From an uncultured Bacteroidales bacterium (GTDB lineage: Bacteria > Bacteroidota > Bacteroidia > Bacteroidales > F082): a stretch of DNA of 64,000 nt. The position numbers and the translations under genes were made by a program. The stretch lies in the NCBI GenBank assembly GCA_947303395.1, contig CAMYYD010000008.1, positions 81,926 to 145,925 of the forward strand, written 5' to 3'. Positions 17,501-25,416 of the stretch are shown piece by piece (position 1 is the first letter of the stretch; every line of letters starts with the position of its first letter). The notes beneath the pieces were generated by a model, which saw nothing but the letters and a program-made list of their open reading frames with translations, was not told the origin of the DNA and made no database searches.

Positions 17501-20500
17501 TCGTTGGCTGTGTAGCTATCGATGCCGTTCACGTTCTTGGCCAATAGGTTGAGACCGGTAGTGGTGGTGATGATATATGGATGCTCCTCACTGCCGTCGG
17601 CGCCGTCAGCGATACCCCACACGTCGGTGAATGTGGCGCTGACAGTAACATCAGATGCTGGCATATCAAAACTGTTGCCGCTGATGGCATGCATGCTGCC
17701 GTCGTCGTATGTGTAAGCTAAGTTATATCCGGTGTTAACAGTGCCAGTATAGCTTAGTGCGACGTTCTGTGTGGCACCGCTGTAGATAGTAGTAGCGGTG
17801 CCGTTATTGTAGCTGAGAGCCGTGATGCCGATGGCGGTGAGGCCACTCAAACTGTACGCTGTCTGGTTTCCCGCCAAGGCGATGTTCTCTTCCAATGTGA
17901 TGACACGTGCACGACGGGCACCGTTGCAGTCGCTACCGTTCACGCCGCCAATGCTGGAGGTGTAGTAGTTGTTTGTTAGCATACCCCCATTATTAGTGCC
18001 TACAATGGATCCCCTACTTCCACCATTATATATAGTACCGATAAAGATACAGTCTTTTATAGTGCCTTGATAAGTGTTTCCCGCAATTCCGCCGAAGTTA
18101 GATCCGATACCATCAGTGAGGGTGGCTGCACTGACACAGCCACTAATAGTACCATACGACTGTTGTCCCACGATGCCGCCATGATAAGACACACCATTTT
18201 TACAAAGGCGAATGGTCACATCGTTTTCAACACGGCAATTTGTCACGGTACAATGATCAGTTTCTCCAATGATACCACCGACATTTTGAGCGCCAACAAT
18301 AATGCTATTGGCAAGTATGACGTTCTTAACCGTACCATGACTAACTTTTCCGAAAAGACCTTGACATTTGATATCTGTATGGATACGAATGCCGCTTATG
18401 GTTTTGTTGTTGCCATCGAAGGTGCCGTAGAATTTATAGCTGCCAGTGCCGATGGGAGTATAGTTGCTCTCATCCTCGTCGAGGCCTTCATAGCTATAGG
18501 TGATGTCGGCACCCAATTTGAAATGCGTTCCATTGAAGTTGTTGGAGGTGTAGCCATCGATGCCGTTCACATTCTTGGCCAATAAGTCGAGACCTGTGGT
18601 GTTAGTAATAATATATGGATGCTCCTCTGTGCCGTCGGCAGCTGGTGTGTTGGTGACACCCCAAACGTCGGAGACGATGGCGCTCACACTGACGTTATTG
18701 TCAGGCATGGTGAGAGTGTTGCCATTGACGGTGGCGTTATTTGTGGCAGTAAAGCCAGTGCATCCGTAACCCAAAGCCAGCGCACTATTGTATCTCAGCT
18801 TGACGTTTTGTGTGGCTCCGCTGTAGAGAGTAGTGGTGGTGCCGTCGTTGTAGTTGAGGGCCGTGGTGCCAATGGCGGTGAGACCAGTCAAGCTGTACGC
18901 TGTCTGGTCGCCCACAAGAGCTATGTTTTCATCTAAAGTGATGACACGGGCACGGCGAGCACCGTCACAGTCGTTGCCGCTGGGGTTTGCTATGCCAACG
19001 CCAACGCCCCAAATACCCTCTGTGGTGTAGTAGTTGTTGGTAAGGATGCCTGCGTTTGTTCCTGCAATGGCACCGTAGTAATTATATGCATCGACGGTGC
19101 TTCCAGTATACAAACAGTTCTTGACAGTACCAGTAGAGGCGTTCCCACCAACGATGCCACCATAATTTCTGACGTTAAGCATATCATTTCTGTCGACGAT
19201 GGCTGCGCTGATGCAGCCGGAGACAGTACCTAGGTTCTCACCAACGATGCCTCCATGATAAAGAGAAATATAGTCTTTCGGTAATATTTCAACAGAACCT
19301 TCTATGCGGCAATTCGTCAAGATACCATTATTCCGACCTGCGATGCCACCGACATTAGTTTTGCCTTTAAATATGCTGTTAGCAAGAACAACGTTCTTCA
19401 CCGTGCCATTGATACCGACACTTTTGAATACACCTTGGGAATCGTTGGTAGTGTAGACTCGGATGCCGCTGATGGTCTTGTTGTCGCCGTCGAAGGTGCC
19501 ATGGAATTTATAGCTGCCAGTGCCGATGGGTGTATAGTTGCTCTCATTCTCGTCGAGGCCTTCATAGCCATAGGTGATGTCGGCGCCCAGCTTGAAGAAC
19601 TTGTTGTTGTATTCATTGCCTCCGTTCACGTTGGATGCCAGCAGGTCGAGTTGAGAAGGATACATAATGACGTATGGGTCTTCCTCACTGTCGCCGCTGC
19701 CAGTCCAAGGGATGGTAGTCCATTGCGCGTAAAGATCGATGATGGCTCCGTCCTCGGTGGTGAGACCTAAGACTTCCTGGCTGTTGCTGTAGCTATCGCC
19801 GTTTCCGCCAGGCTGGGTGTTCCATCCTGCAAAGTTGAATCCCTCGCGGATGAAAGCATTGACGGTGAGATTCTGCGCCACGCCATATTCGAAGACCTGA
19901 TCGCTCATAGTCCCTGTAACAGGGAAGACAACACTTCCATTCCCATTGAAACGGAAGGTGTAGGTGCTCCAGCGAATTGGGAATGTGGTGCTGGCTGAGC
20001 CGGTGTAGCTGCCCGTGCCAGTAGCGGTGACGATGCCGTTGCCAGCCGAGGTGTTGTTAGCCCATGCTAAAGTGTAGTTAGTGCTCTCAGTGAGTTGCAC
20101 CCTATTTTCAACATTCACGATACCCTTGTAGAAATACACCGTCGGATGCGGCTCGATGGCAGTGGTGTTCACCACATATTCGTTTGCCAACCCAGCGAAT
20201 GAGGTGTTGGTGGCGGCAAGAGTGTAAGTGGCTGTACAAGTGACACCTGTAAAGGTCTTGTTGAAACTGCTGTTGCTGCCTTGATAATAGTTACCCGAAA
20301 GGTCGTTGAAGAGACTGTTTTCAATGCCAGTAATCGCCAAAGTGGTACCCGCATTGGCGTTGATAGTGCCTTTGAAAGTAATCACATTGGTGTTGTCACC
20401 TGCCACATATTCCACATCGCCCCATGATGTGTTCAATTTTTTGTATGCTCCTGAGATATGAACAATCTCGTTGAACGGCACGCTGATATAGAAAGTGTTG

Positions 20501-21669
20501 CCTTTGACATAAGGTCCTGCCGAGACCGTGATACCTGTTGTGCTGTTGTTGAGGAGATTCGGATTGGTGGCGTCGCAAAGTGCCATGCGGACGAAGAAGT
20601 CCTTGTAACCCCAAGTGTCGTCGTTGTCACCGCCGGCATCGAAACGGGTGGTGATGTACGACACGTCAGCGTCGAGGATCACTGAGCCTGTGCCACTGCC
20701 GCTGGTGCCACTCTTGTACTTCTGTTGCCAAAGCTTTCCGGTGGATAGGCTGAACTCGTCGGTGCCTGTGCCACGGTGTGGGAAGTAGGCCTTGCCTGTG
20801 GAGTTGCTGCCATCAGCAAGCTCATAGCAAACTTTGTAAACGGAGTTGGTTGGACCATTGTTTATCACTCCGTTTCCATCGGCACCATCGTAGGAGTGAG
20901 TAGCGCTACCTGCGACAATCTGCACGTACTGATAGCCGTCGTCGCGCTCTTTTTCAGTGAAGCACACGGTGGCGTATATCTTGTAACCTATAGCTTTCAG
21001 GTAGCTGGCCGTAGCGCCTGTGCTGTTGATAAGGCTGCTGGTGCTCACCTGGGCAGGCTTATTTGCGTAGTCGTAGCTGTCGTCGATAAGCACGTATCCT
21101 TTGAGTCCGTTGTCGTCGTTTGCCTCAACCCAACCTGATGGCGGTGTGAAGCTGACATCGAGATATTTGCTGCTGCTCATGCCGCTTGAGAAACTGCTGC
21201 CGCTGAAAGTGACAAGATTGGAGACGCTTTTGCTCACCTTGGCATTGCTGAACTGAGTGCCAGTAGTCATATTGCGGTCGTAATAAGCCAGCTGGAATCC
21301 GTTGACATCGAGCACCTCGAAGCGATAGGAACGCTGACTGGTGCTCTGATATTTGAAAGCGTCGGTATCCGCCGCACGTTCAGTAACTTCCACTGTCTTG
21401 GTAGTAATGCCTTCAGGGAAGATGTAGTCGTTGCTCACTGCAGTGTAGTGCTCTACAGCATATGCCGAGAGGTTCACCGTGCGGTATTTGATGGTCTGTG
21501 CCGGCAGACTGCTTCCGCTACGCGTGATGGTGAACGTGGTTTTGTGGGTGCTACCGTTGTACGATGCCTCAATGGTGAAGGTCTGAGCCCAGACATTCTG
21601 TCCAAAAGCGACAGCCGCCAAAACCATTATTGTTGAAATGATTTGCTTGAAAGTAAAAGTTTTTCTCAT
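14593..21669 (-). CDS. 2358-residue T9SS-exported protein with GLUG and BspA-type leucine-rich repeats
   Basis: A signal peptide (about 1-29) is followed by a beta-rich N-terminal part to about 550 and a Listeria-Bacteroides repeat near 560-655 (GFNFAGWNTQPGG, DLYAQW). Three long GLUG blocks lie near 660-960, 1000-1300 and 1345-1650 (FHGTFDGDNKTISGIRV, GTVKNVVLANSIF, VGGIAGRN). BspA-like (DUF285) leucine-rich repeats occupy about 1710-1960 (LTTLDLSGWDTSKATDLDGL, NTSAVQDMSYLF). The C-terminal module begins near 1990 and ends in a Por sorting domain (DIIITGEGELRVFDVMGRMI, KTQKILIK). BspA-type repeats are known in surface adhesins. It is the first gene of the operon running to 10768, with a promoter at 21720-21727. 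Two 28-bp palindromes lie within it. Confidence 0.9.
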   Translation of the reverse strand: MRKTFTFKQIISTIMVLAAVAFGQNVWAQTFTIEASYNGSTHKTTFTITRSGSSLPAQTIKYRTVNLSAYAVEHYTAVSNDYIFPEGITTKTVEVTERAADTDAFKYQSTSQRSYRFEVLDVNGFQLAYYDRNMTTGTQFSNAKVSKSVSNLVTFSGSSFSSGMSSSKYLDVSFTPPSGWVEANDDNGLKGYVLIDDSYDYANKPAQVSTSSLINSTGATASYLKAIGYKIYATVCFTEKERDDGYQYVQIVAGSATHSYDGADGNGVINNGPTNSVYKVCYELADGSNSTGKAYFPHRGTGTDEFSLSTGKLWQQKYKSGTSGSGTGSVILDADVSYITTRFDAGGDNDDTWGYKDFFVRMALCDATNPNLLNNSTTGITVSAGPYVKGNTFYISVPFNEIVHISGAYKKLNTSWGDVEYVAGDNTNVITFKGTINANAGTTLAITGIENSLFNDLSGNYYQGSNSSFNKTFTGVTCTATYTLAATNTSFAGLANEYVVNTTAIEPHPTVYFYKGIVNVENRVQLTESTNYTLAWANNTSAGNGIVTATGTGSYTGSASTTFPIRWSTYTFRFNGNGSVVFPVTGTMSDQVFEYGVAQNLTVNAFIREGFNFAGWNTQPGGNGDSYSNSQEVLGLTTEDGAIIDLYAQWTTIPWTGSGDSEEDPYVIMYPSQLDLLASNVNGGNEYNNKFFKLGADITYGYEGLDENESNYTPIGTGSYKFHGTFDGDNKTISGIRVYTTNDSQGVFKSVGINGTVKNVVLANSIFKGKTNVGGIAGRNNGILTNCRIEGSVEILPKDYISLYHGGIVGENLGTVSGCISAAIVDRNDMLNVRNYGGIVGGNASTGTVKNCLYTGSTVDAYNYYGAIAGTNAGILTNNYYTTEGIWGVGVGIANPSGNDCDGARRARVITLDENIALVGDQTAYSLTGLTAIGTTALNYNDGTTTTLYSGATQNVKLRYNSALALGYGCTGFTATNNATVNGNTLTMPDNNVSVSAIVSDVWGVTNTPAADGTEEHPYIITNTTGLDLLAKNVNGIDGYTSNNFNGTHFKLGADITYSYEGLDEDESNYTPIGTGSYKFYGTFDGNNKTISGIRIHTDIKCQGLFGKVSHGTVKNVILANSIIVGAQNVGGIIGETDHCTVTNCRVENDVTIRLCKNGVSYHGGIVGQQSYGTISGCVSAATLTDGIGSNFGGIAGNTYQGTIKDCIFIGTIYNGGSRGSIVGTNNGGMLTNNYYTSSIGGVNGSDCNGARRARVITLEENIALAGNQTAYSLSGLTAIGITALSYNNGTATTIYSGATQNVALSYTGTVNTGYNLAYTYDDGSMHAISGNSFDMPASDVTVSATFTDVWGIADGADGSEEHPYIITTTTGLNLLAKNVNGIDSYTANDFYEKYFKLGNDITYSYTTNWDNVTSTENNYTAIGRRVLTPFQGIFDGCGYTVRGIRIYNTLNDDIGFIGCLYAGTIKNLTLSDTRITGGNRIGGIVGNNYSGLVQNCHVTGTVNIHGSYCDVHGGIAGTNSNEGIITDCTCSASITYNGSGHKGYGGIVGYNYGEINNCLVLEASISEVGQYVGTIAGYNRGYLSQNYYYNCTVAGTANASNVGVGSENGGSSASSDQDGARQVYTITLGDDITATATAAASFNDVSYYTPGTEVTLSYTGTVPEGERALFLVNGNYIKDNTFVMADEDATVTVEVLARYTYDSTTGALSLNWGEFNAENKWGDDVVTSNVTSVTATGNVSFTGSCFRLFYFMKNCTTIDLHNVNTDNMTSCQMMFVSNFNLTTINVSGWNTANVTTMEQMFFGCDGLTTITGISEWNTSKVVDMSNMFTGCSSLTTLDLSGWDTSKATDLDGLFSHCTALFSLNISRWNTSAVQDMSYLFIECHQLTTLDLSGWNTSEVRNMACMFYSCYDLTTIYVSTLWDTDKVNIDDSGGMFYACQSLKGGMDTSYDWNNNDVRYAHIDGGYSDPGYLTAAPNTVTLSKDIVGYGADNNVKTGWYLIASPLAGKTWVTNVNTLTSNTYDLYRFNQSADAEWENYKAHQDDNENPFHALENGQGYLYANSDDVTLNFVGAPYSGDGTVTLTKTDDVDFEGWNLVGNPWGENATVDKDFYCMNAEGSEIIPATSSAVNAMEGIFVHADADGDVVTFTSSSKNVKGNRDDDASLVINLSKGNNGSVIDRAIVRFDSDRTMTKLQIFDGSTKLYIPQDGKDYAIVGSERQGEMPLNFKAKEMGKYTIAVETCRGASVQNVKLIDKSEDVVVDLTETSSYTFVGSPTDRHDRFVIVFSPSTGSGADIFAYQSGNDIIITGEGELRVFDVMGRMIATQYINGVGTWRAASVQTSVYILKLNEKTQKILIK
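14652..14679. repeat. 28-bp palindrome inside the 2358-residue gene (sorting domain)
   Basis: The near-perfect core GGACGCGGCGCGCCACGTCC encodes the TWRAASVQ part of the loop before the last strand of the Por domain. Confidence 0.65.
14928..14955. repeat. 28-bp palindrome inside the 2358-residue gene (upstream of the sorting domain)
   Basis: Imperfect palindrome with GTACGGACGCGCC on one side and GGCACGTCTCTAC on the other. It encodes ETCRGASVQ just before NVKLIDK. The homologous place in the 44-47 kb protein holds the palindrome 46884-46911. Confidence 0.6.
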
Positions 21670-21719
21670 GTATAATTTTTATTATTTATATCTTGATTTT
21701 TGAGAGTGCAAAAATATAC

Positions 21720-21727
21720 TAAAAATA
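21720..21727 (-). promoter_or_regulatory. -7 promoter element for the two-giant-protein operon
   Basis: The minus strand reads TATTTTTG 50 bases before the ATG at 21669. It is divergent from the AraC promoter at 21814-21821, about 90 bases away, so a shared control region is possible. Confidence 0.6.
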
Positions 21728-21813
21728 GCGAACGGATTTTATTCTGCGTGTAAAAGATTTTATTTTGCGTGTATTTGGTGTCGCAATTTTAAGAATTGAG
21801 ACAAATATTTTTG

Positions 21814-21821
21814 TATTTTTG
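21814..21821 (+). promoter_or_regulatory. -7 promoter element for the AraC regulator
   Basis: TATTTTTG lies 28 bases before the ATG at 21849. This position excludes the longer reading that would begin at 21765. Confidence 0.6.
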
Positions 21822-21848
21822 CGCCCTCAAATATTAATAAAAGGTATA

Positions 21849-22883
21849 ATGAAGGAGATGCAGTTTTCGGCAGTGGTGATGACGACGCTGATGGCGCTGG
21901 CGCTGTTGTTCATGTTGCCGACCAAGGTCAATGAAGACCATGCGGCGAATCGCTCGCGCTGGCTCATGACAGGCGGTCTCGTGCTGATTGGAGTGCAGTT
22001 CCTCATTCAATATCTCAGTGGCATGCGCTCTTCCAACATAATGCATGCCGTGATGATAAACCTGGTGCATTTCATCCCAGCCGCGGTGCTGATGTCGCTC
22101 AGCATCATCAACCTGGAACGTCAGGGAAACATCAAACGCATAGAATGGATTATAGGATTGGCGACTTGGATTGTGGCTACCGGACTCGTGCTCTGCAAAG
22201 CGCTTGTGGCAGCCAGTGTGATTTATGGAATCATGCAGATTTACTATAGCTTTCTGCAACTTCATGAGCTGTCGCGTCTTGAGTTTATGCTCGACGACTA
22301 TTACGACGACGGTCGCCAAGGACTCCTCTGGTGGATGAGGCTCACCATTATGATTCTCGCCTTCACCACGGTGATGGTGCCACTCATGATTTTCAGCGAA
22401 GGCTTGATTCTTGGATGTTTCGCGATGCTGCTGTTTATTGGTATTTTTTACATGTGGTTCTGCTTTGTGCGTTACGTCGTCACCGGCGCGTCGAGTCATG
22501 TGCTTGAAGCCGAGCAGAGCGCCGAACAGGAGGAACACGCGATATCAGCGACACCTGAATCGCTGCAAAGAGCCGAAAAAGCTGTGGAAAAATGGACATC
22601 AGCAGGCGGACATCTGCACAGCGGCACCACCAAGCCTATGGCGGCTCAAGAGATGAAACTGCCGCAATATCTGTTGTCGGCCTGGATCAAGGCGCAAGGC
22701 CACTCCTCTTATTCAAAATGGATCACCACATTGCGCGTTGAAGAGGCGAAACATGCGCTCCGCGAGCATCCCGAATGGTCAAACGAAGCCGTCGCCGACC
22801 ACTGCGGCATCAGCCGCTCCCACTTCCAGCGAGTGTTTTTGGAAATAACAGGAGTTACTCCGACACAGTTTCAGAAAAATTAA
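21849..22883 (+). CDS. Membrane-bound AraC-type transcription regulator
   Basis: The 344-residue product has about six hydrophobic helices in residues 1-225 (for example MTTLMALALLFMLP, FHFIPAAVLMSLSI-like segments and LILGCFAMLLFIGIFYMWF). It ends in an AraC helix-turn-helix domain near 260-344 (WITTLRVEEAKHALREHP, SNEAVADHCGISRSHFQRVF, ITGVTPTQFQKN). Such proteins sit in the inner membrane and bind DNA from it. The start at 21849 (MKEMQFSAVVM) is chosen because the -7 box lies inside the longer frame. The gene diverges from the giant T9SS operon, so control of that operon is a reasonable inference. The signal is unknown. Confidence 0.8.
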   Translation: MKEMQFSAVVMTTLMALALLFMLPTKVNEDHAANRSRWLMTGGLVLIGVQFLIQYLSGMRSSNIMHAVMINLVHFIPAAVLMSLSIINLERQGNIKRIEWIIGLATWIVATGLVLCKALVAASVIYGIMQIYYSFLQLHELSRLEFMLDDYYDDGRQGLLWWMRLTIMILAFTTVMVPLMIFSEGLILGCFAMLLFIGIFYMWFCFVRYVVTGASSHVLEAEQSAEQEEHAISATPESLQRAEKAVEKWTSAGGHLHSGTTKPMAAQEMKLPQYLLSAWIKAQGHSSYSKWITTLRVEEAKHALREHPEWSNEAVADHCGISRSHFQRVFLEITGVTPTQFQKN

Positions 22884-22913
22884 CTGACTAACTGAACAAC
22901 TGACTAACTGAAT
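22882..22913. repeat. Tandem 16-bp repeat between convergent genes
   Basis: Two copies of aactgactaactgaay lie between the end of the AraC gene and the end of the phosphatase gene. Confidence 0.6.
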
Positions 22914-23368
22914 AACTTCAAGAGCCCTTTACATCCTTCGGTGATATCCCTAATCGTCGTCTCAAAATCCCCAGTATACCAAGGATCCGCAACGTCGCGA
23001 TGCTTCCCGGCATAGTCCATCAGGAGCGATATTTTATGTTCGGCGTCTTCACCAAGCATCCTTTTCAAATTCCTTAGATTATTCTCATCCATTGCGATGA
23101 TGAAATCGTAATAATCATAGTCTTTTCTGGTGATTTGCCTTGCCTGCCTCGAGTTGAATGTTATGCCTTTCTGAGTCAAAATCCTTTTCGCCGGCGGATA
23201 GATGTCGTTCCCAATTTCCTCGGTCGATGTCGCCGCCGACGCAATCTCAAACTCCCCTGCCCTTCCAGCCTTCTCAACCATATCTTTCAGAATAAACTCC
23301 GCCATCGGACTCCGGCAGATATTGCCATGGCAGATGAAAAGAATGCGATGGTTTTGCATAAGATTCAT
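22904..23368 (-). CDS. Low-molecular-weight protein-tyrosine phosphatase
   Basis: The 154-residue protein has the active-site loop ICHGNICRSPMAEF near the N-terminus. C13 and R19 form the C-x5-R signature, followed by Ser. Near residue 127 DPWYTGDF gives the general-acid Asp. It hydrolyses phosphotyrosine and is cytoplasmic. In Bacteroidota such enzymes often act on tyrosine kinases of polysaccharide export, but none is seen here. The gene starts 4 bases after the HicB-like gene, so the two form an operon. The start could also be the Met at residue 4. Confidence 0.9.
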   Translation of the reverse strand: MNLMQNHRILFICHGNICRSPMAEFILKDMVEKAGRAGEFEIASAATSTEEIGNDIYPPAKRILTQKGITFNSRQARQITRKDYDYYDFIIAMDENNLRNLKRMLGEDAEHKISLLMDYAGKHRDVADPWYTGDFETTIRDITEGCKGLLKLFS

Positions 23369-23372
23369 TCAA

Positions 23373-23798
23373 TTAACAAACCGACAACAATTCTCGTCCT
23401 ATTTCATGAACGCCATCGACAATACGCTGACGTTGCGCTGGACGCGGATTGCGCAAGCCGTTGGCATAATGAGATAAAAGCCGTTGGTTTATACCAGTAA
23501 CACGGCTCAATGCAGCCATCTTAGCATACGGCTCACAAGCATGAAGCAGCGACGCCACATCAACATAATTATAATCAAAAGTATAATCGCCTGTGACTAG
23601 CCATTGTGGAACAAAATCGCCATCTTGAAGCATGCCGTCTATATGAAAACGGAGGGTGTCGGAAATTTCCTTTTTTAACTCATTGATATCATGAGCTGTA
23701 ACAACAACAGAACCCGGCACATTGTCGCCCAATGCCGCACAGAAGTTCTTTTCAATCCATTCAATATTAACTTTAATTGTTTCCATAAAATATATCAA
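23373..23798 (-). CDS. HicB-like protein with C-terminal helix-turn-helix
   Basis: The 141-residue protein has a HicB-like N-terminal half (VNIEWIEKNFCAALGDNVPG, VVVTAHDINELKKEI). A C-terminal DNA-binding helix pair (AALSRVTGINQRLLSHYANG) is followed by NPRPAQRQRIVDG. HicB proteins are antitoxins of HicA mRNA interferases, but no HicA-sized gene is adjacent, so this is an orphan, common in Bacteroidales. The likely start is the second Met (23786, METIKVNIEW). It is co-transcribed with the phosphatase gene. Regulatory role inferred. Confidence 0.75.
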   Translation of the reverse strand: MIYFMETIKVNIEWIEKNFCAALGDNVPGSVVVTAHDINELKKEISDTLRFHIDGMLQDGDFVPQWLVTGDYTFDYNYVDVASLLHACEPYAKMAALSRVTGINQRLLSHYANGLRNPRPAQRQRIVDGVHEIGRELLSVC

Positions 23799-23828
23799 AA
23801 TACTAATCCACCCATTAAATTAACGATG

Positions 23829-23836
23829 CAAAGATA
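23829..23836 (-). promoter_or_regulatory. -7 promoter element for the hicB-like/phosphatase operon
   Basis: The minus strand reads TATCTTTG 42 bases before the start at 23786. The stretch 23837-23978 beyond it is AT-rich with no gene. Confidence 0.55.
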
Positions 23837-23978
23837 TAAAAAATAATATCATGAAGATATTTTTTGAAAAATAATTTTTACATCAACTTTATCCAGATTT
23901 GGATGTCCAGTTTTTTATTAAAAGTGTTATGATTCTGCAAGTATGATTGCAAAATCCCAACAATCTACACAAAATAGT

Positions 23979-24026
23979 AAAAAAACTGTGCCAAACTAAC
24001 AGTTTTATAGAATGGCACAGTTTGGT
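23979..24026 (-). terminator. Terminator of the DUF6175 operon
   Basis: On the minus strand AAACTGTGCCA pairs perfectly with TGGCACAGTTT and is followed by a T tract. It lies 20 bases after the last gene of the 27653-24046 operon. Confidence 0.8.
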
Positions 24027-24045
24027 TTACACACTCTATGTGTTA

Positions 24046-24750
24046 TTATCTCCTATTGTTCCAATTTTGCCAACGATTCAAGTTTTGAGACGCCCAATAC
24101 CCTTGCCAATAGCTATTAATCTGAGCATTTCTCTGACCGGCATTTTGGTTGGCCTTATACATATATTCTTTTGTTATTTTATCAAGTCCCGATACTGATC
24201 CCGCCTGTGATAAAATCATAATAATTGCGTCATAATTTCTGTCGGATATTATTTCTGGAACTGTTGCAATTTTTAATCTATTTCCATTATATTTAATTGT
24301 AATATATTTGAGTTGTGTATCACCGCTATAGTCAAAACAAACAGACAAATTTTTTAGAGGTCCATTTAATTCATTAGCACCTTGAGTCCTTATGAATACG
24401 AGACCATTAGAATATTTAAATGTGTCAATTAAATTGTTTGACGATGTAAGATTTAATATTTTTCTGCCAAGAGATAAAGCCTCACCTTTGATGAAAAGAT
24501 TTGAAATAGGTTTATTATTTAAAGAACAATCTACTTGTTTACCACAGGACGGACAAAACTTTATATTGTTCTCTAATTTAGTGCCACAAGATGGACAAAA
24601 CGAGATTTTTGTTATTGGGTAGGATGGTTCAGAATAGTTGTTATAAGTTGATTGTGTATAATTCGTTTGGTTGTTCCCTTTTGAATTTCTACCTTTTATG
24701 GCTTTTACTATAACTACTATTATTATTGTCCAAATAATTATACTTAACAT
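24046..24750 (-). CDS. Zinc-ribbon membrane protein, 234 residues
   Basis: One N-terminal membrane helix (MLSIIIWTIIIVVIVKAI) is followed by a double zinc ribbon near 52-72 (FCPSCGTKLENNIKFCPSCG), with four cysteines able to hold one or two zinc ions. A region resembling a PH or lipid-binding beta domain follows (LVFIRTQGANELNGPL). The C-terminal tail is rich in Asn, Gln and Trp. It is the last gene of the four-gene operon that starts at 27653. Function unknown. Confidence 0.7.
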   Translation of the reverse strand: MLSIIIWTIIIVVIVKAIKGRNSKGNNQTNYTQSTYNNYSEPSYPITKISFCPSCGTKLENNIKFCPSCGKQVDCSLNNKPISNLFIKGEALSLGRKILNLTSSNNLIDTFKYSNGLVFIRTQGANELNGPLKNLSVCFDYSGDTQLKYITIKYNGNRLKIATVPEIISDRNYDAIIMILSQAGSVSGLDKITKEYMYKANQNAGQRNAQINSYWQGYWASQNLNRWQNWNNRR

Positions 24751-24764
24751 AATTCTATTATTTT

Positions 24765-25403
24765 TTAGAATTTCTTTTCTTTCACTGCTTTATTATAATT
24801 TTCTTTAGCCCTCTGTTTAGGCTCATCAGAGTACTCAAAGTTGTATTCGTCGCTACTAAAAGTATGGGTATCGTGCAAAGTTTTTGTGAGTGTTGGCTTA
24901 TACATTTCCAACAATTTTTCAGCCAAATATTGGTTACGGACAGCAATAGCCCGATTTAAAACTCCATCCAGCATTTGATTGTATTTTGCAGCTTGCAACA
25001 TGTACTCTTCGTTGCTTTTTATTATTTTTTTAACACGCGTAACCCCTATAACTGGAGAACCATAAAAACCATAATCCGCAATTAATTGCACAATTCTGTC
25101 TGAAGCCTCAAAAGAATTGTCATTAAGCAAATATGTCACTTCCGCATTAAAAACTTTGGCGTGATATAATTTATAATCATCCTCTTCATTATTCCACCAA
25201 CGTTCATTTTTGTCCTCAAAACGTTTCAACCATTTATGCGCTTTTCTGAAATCTTTTTCAACGAGAGCATTATCTATTTTGCTTTCAATTCTTTCATAAC
25301 TGTTTAAATAGCTATACAACTTGTATGCTCCATAAAACGCAATATGAATTACAACTAAAATAATTATAACCTTAAGGCATCCTTTTTCATCAATTAAGCT
25401 CAT
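24765..25403 (-). CDS. Membrane-anchored protein, 212 residues, unrecognised
   Basis: One N-terminal membrane helix (LKVIIILVVIHIAFYGAYKL) is followed by a soluble, helical, charged region (KAHKWLKRFEDKNERWWNNE, LLEMYKPTLTKTL). It looks like a TPR-like or coiled scaffold, but no family is recognised. It is the third gene of the operon; 14 bases separate it from the zinc-ribbon gene and 13 from the gene before. Confidence 0.6.
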   Translation of the reverse strand: MSLIDEKGCLKVIIILVVIHIAFYGAYKLYSYLNSYERIESKIDNALVEKDFRKAHKWLKRFEDKNERWWNNEEDDYKLYHAKVFNAEVTYLLNDNSFEASDRIVQLIADYGFYGSPVIGVTRVKKIIKSNEEYMLQAAKYNQMLDGVLNRAIAVRNQYLAEKLLEMYKPTLTKTLHDTHTFSSDEYNFEYSDEPKQRAKENYNKAVKEKKF

Positions 25404-25416
25404 ATTTTTTTTTAAT

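Noticed and set aside
21834..22538. A 234-codon frame opposite the AraC gene
   Set aside because: His/Gln-rich nonsense composition, antisense to a clear membrane protein gene.
23947..24198. An 83-codon plus-strand frame
   Set aside because: It reads through the terminator hairpin and is antisense to the zinc-ribbon gene.
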